Shown here one piece after another: positions 63,322-64,000 of a stretch of 64,000 bases of DNA. Every line of letters starts with the position of its first letter. Position 1 is the first letter of the stretch. The notes under the pieces were generated by a model that had not been told where the DNA came from, searched no databases, and saw only the letters and a program-made list of their open reading frames with translations. Origin of the DNA: Desulforamulus profundi (GTDB lineage: Bacteria; Bacillota_B; Desulfotomaculia; Desulfotomaculales; Desulfotomaculaceae); NCBI RefSeq assembly GCF_002607855.1, contig NZ_AWQQ01000037.1, positions 1 through 64,000 of the forward strand. Reading direction: 5' to 3'. Both the position numbers and the translations under genes were made by a program.

Positions 63322-64000
63322 TTATATTCTGACGGGGATATCACGTTGCCTTAAGTATTCTTTGGTTTGCCGGATGGTGTATTCGCCGAAGTGGAAGATG
63401 GAGGCCGCCAGGGCGGCGTCAGCCTGGCCCTCGGTGAGGCCCTGGGCGATGTGCTGCAGGTTGCCGACGCCGCCGGAGGCGATGACCGGAATCTTCACAT
63501 GCCGGGCGATGGTGCTGGTCAGGGCCAGGTCAAAACCTTCCTTGGTGCCGTCCCGGTCCATGCTGGTAAGCAGGATTTCACCGGCGCCCAGTTCCTCTGC
63601 TTTAACGGCCCATTCCACCGCATCCAGGCCGGTGGGGGTGCGGCCCCCGTGAATATAGACTTCCCATCTATCCGGACCCACCTGCCGGGCGTCAATGGCC
63701 ACCACAATGCACTGGCTGCCAAACTTGACGGCCCCTTCGGAAATGACCTGGGGATTTTTAATGGCGGCGGTGTTGATGCCGATTTTATCCGCCCCGGCCT
63801 TTAACATCAGCCGCATGTCCTCTACGGTGCGGATGCCCCCGCCCACCGTAAAGGGAATAAACACCTCTTCGGCAGTCCGGCGCACCACGTCCAGCATGGT
63901 GGCCCGGCCGTCGGAGGAAGCGGTGATGTCCAGAAAGACCAGTTCATCGGCGCCCTCCCGGTCATACAGCGCCGCCAGTTCCACCGGGTCGCCGGCGTCC
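63322..64000 (-). CDS. hisF: Imidazole glycerol phosphate synthase cyclase subunit, 5' end outside the window
   Basis: HisF closes the imidazole ring using ammonia from HisH. About 226 residues are present; the reading is still open at 64000 (D-A-G-D-P-V-E-L), so about 25 N-terminal residues lie beyond. The barrel shows [42 protein letters not shown] and A-S-G-G-V-G-N-L. Continues upstream in the his operon. Confidence 0.97.
   Translation of the reverse strand, partial: DAGDPVELAALYDREGADELVFLDITASSDGRATMLDVVRRTAEEVFIPFTVGGGIRTVEDMRLMLKAGADKIGINTAAIKNPQVISEGAVKFGSQCIVVAIDARQVGPDRWEVYIHGGRTPTGLDAVEWAVKAEELGAGEILLTSMDRDGTKEGFDLALTSTIARHVKIPVIASGGVGNLQHIAQGLTEGQADAALAASIFHFGEYTIRQTKEYLRQRDIPVRI

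Overview
The window looks like a chromosomal segment of a Gram-positive anaerobe of the Peptococcaceae / Desulfotomaculum type (inference). The grounds are SLH surface proteins, GatCAB, an MtrB/TRAP homologue, Amj, bacillithiol genes, a dnaE-accD-accA-pfkA-pyk gene order and frequent TTG/GTG starts behind strong purine-rich ribosome binding sites. No rRNA, tRNA or CRISPR array was seen. Most genes lie on the minus strand.

Layout. 0.3-1.6 kb: map and a ChrB-like gene. 1.8-4.7 kb: a divergent plus-strand operon of two Ftr1/COG4280-like membrane proteins, an endonuclease/exonuclease/phosphatase-fold enzyme, a small membrane protein and a stand-alone HisE-like pyrophosphohydrolase. 4.8-13.0 kb: a fluoride locus. 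A fluoride riboswitch with its own terminator leads a minus-strand series (dynamin-like GTPase, enolase, MFS transporter, zinc-ribbon protein, cyclopropane fatty acid synthase). Back to back on the plus strand lie uspA and two crcB fluoride channel genes. 13.1-21 kb: a decayed DUF6431 gene, an SLH protein, a second surface protein with Asp/Thr/Gly repeats, a tail-less SecA (probably SecA2), a Com-like zinc ribbon, a transposase fragment and DedA. 21-31 kb: pyk, pfkA, accA, accD, a DUF2007-like gene, mtrB/TRAP, a TrkA-C protein and dnaE. 31-41 kb: DUF2225, NlpC/P60, an ABM enzyme, bshA-bshB1, GH57 branching enzyme, DUF4912, CPBP protease, CoA-binding protein, nth, trmL and a truncated alaX. 41-45.5 kb: an NDP-sugar pyrophosphorylase/phosphosugar mutase fusion, a glycosyltransferase and a starch-binding-module protein, which with GH57 suggest a non-classical alpha-glucan pathway. 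45.8-49.8 kb: a complete 2-oxoacid elongation module (homocitrate/Re-citrate synthase, two-subunit aconitase-like enzyme, NAD-type isocitrate dehydrogenase). 50-53.5 kb: gatB, gatA, gatC. 53.6-64 kb: a ridA fragment, an SLH protein and a beta-propeller protein, ligA, amj, pcrA, a coiled-coil protein, hisIE and hisF (cut by the window edge).

Data quality. Eighteen otherwise normal genes are split by single missing bases, about 28 in all (five in dnaE, three each in ligA and the sugar-nucleotide fusion gene). Nearly every one is repaired by adding one base to a run of identical bases. I read these as undercalled homopolymers in the sequence and annotate the genes as whole CDSs. The short remnants of tupB, ridA, lysO and a transposase cannot be repaired this way and look like real decay.

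The most interesting signal is the fluoride locus: the switch controls a membrane-remodelling GTPase and enolase (the classic fluoride target), possibly followed by a transporter and a lipid-modifying enzyme, rather than the exporter genes themselves.
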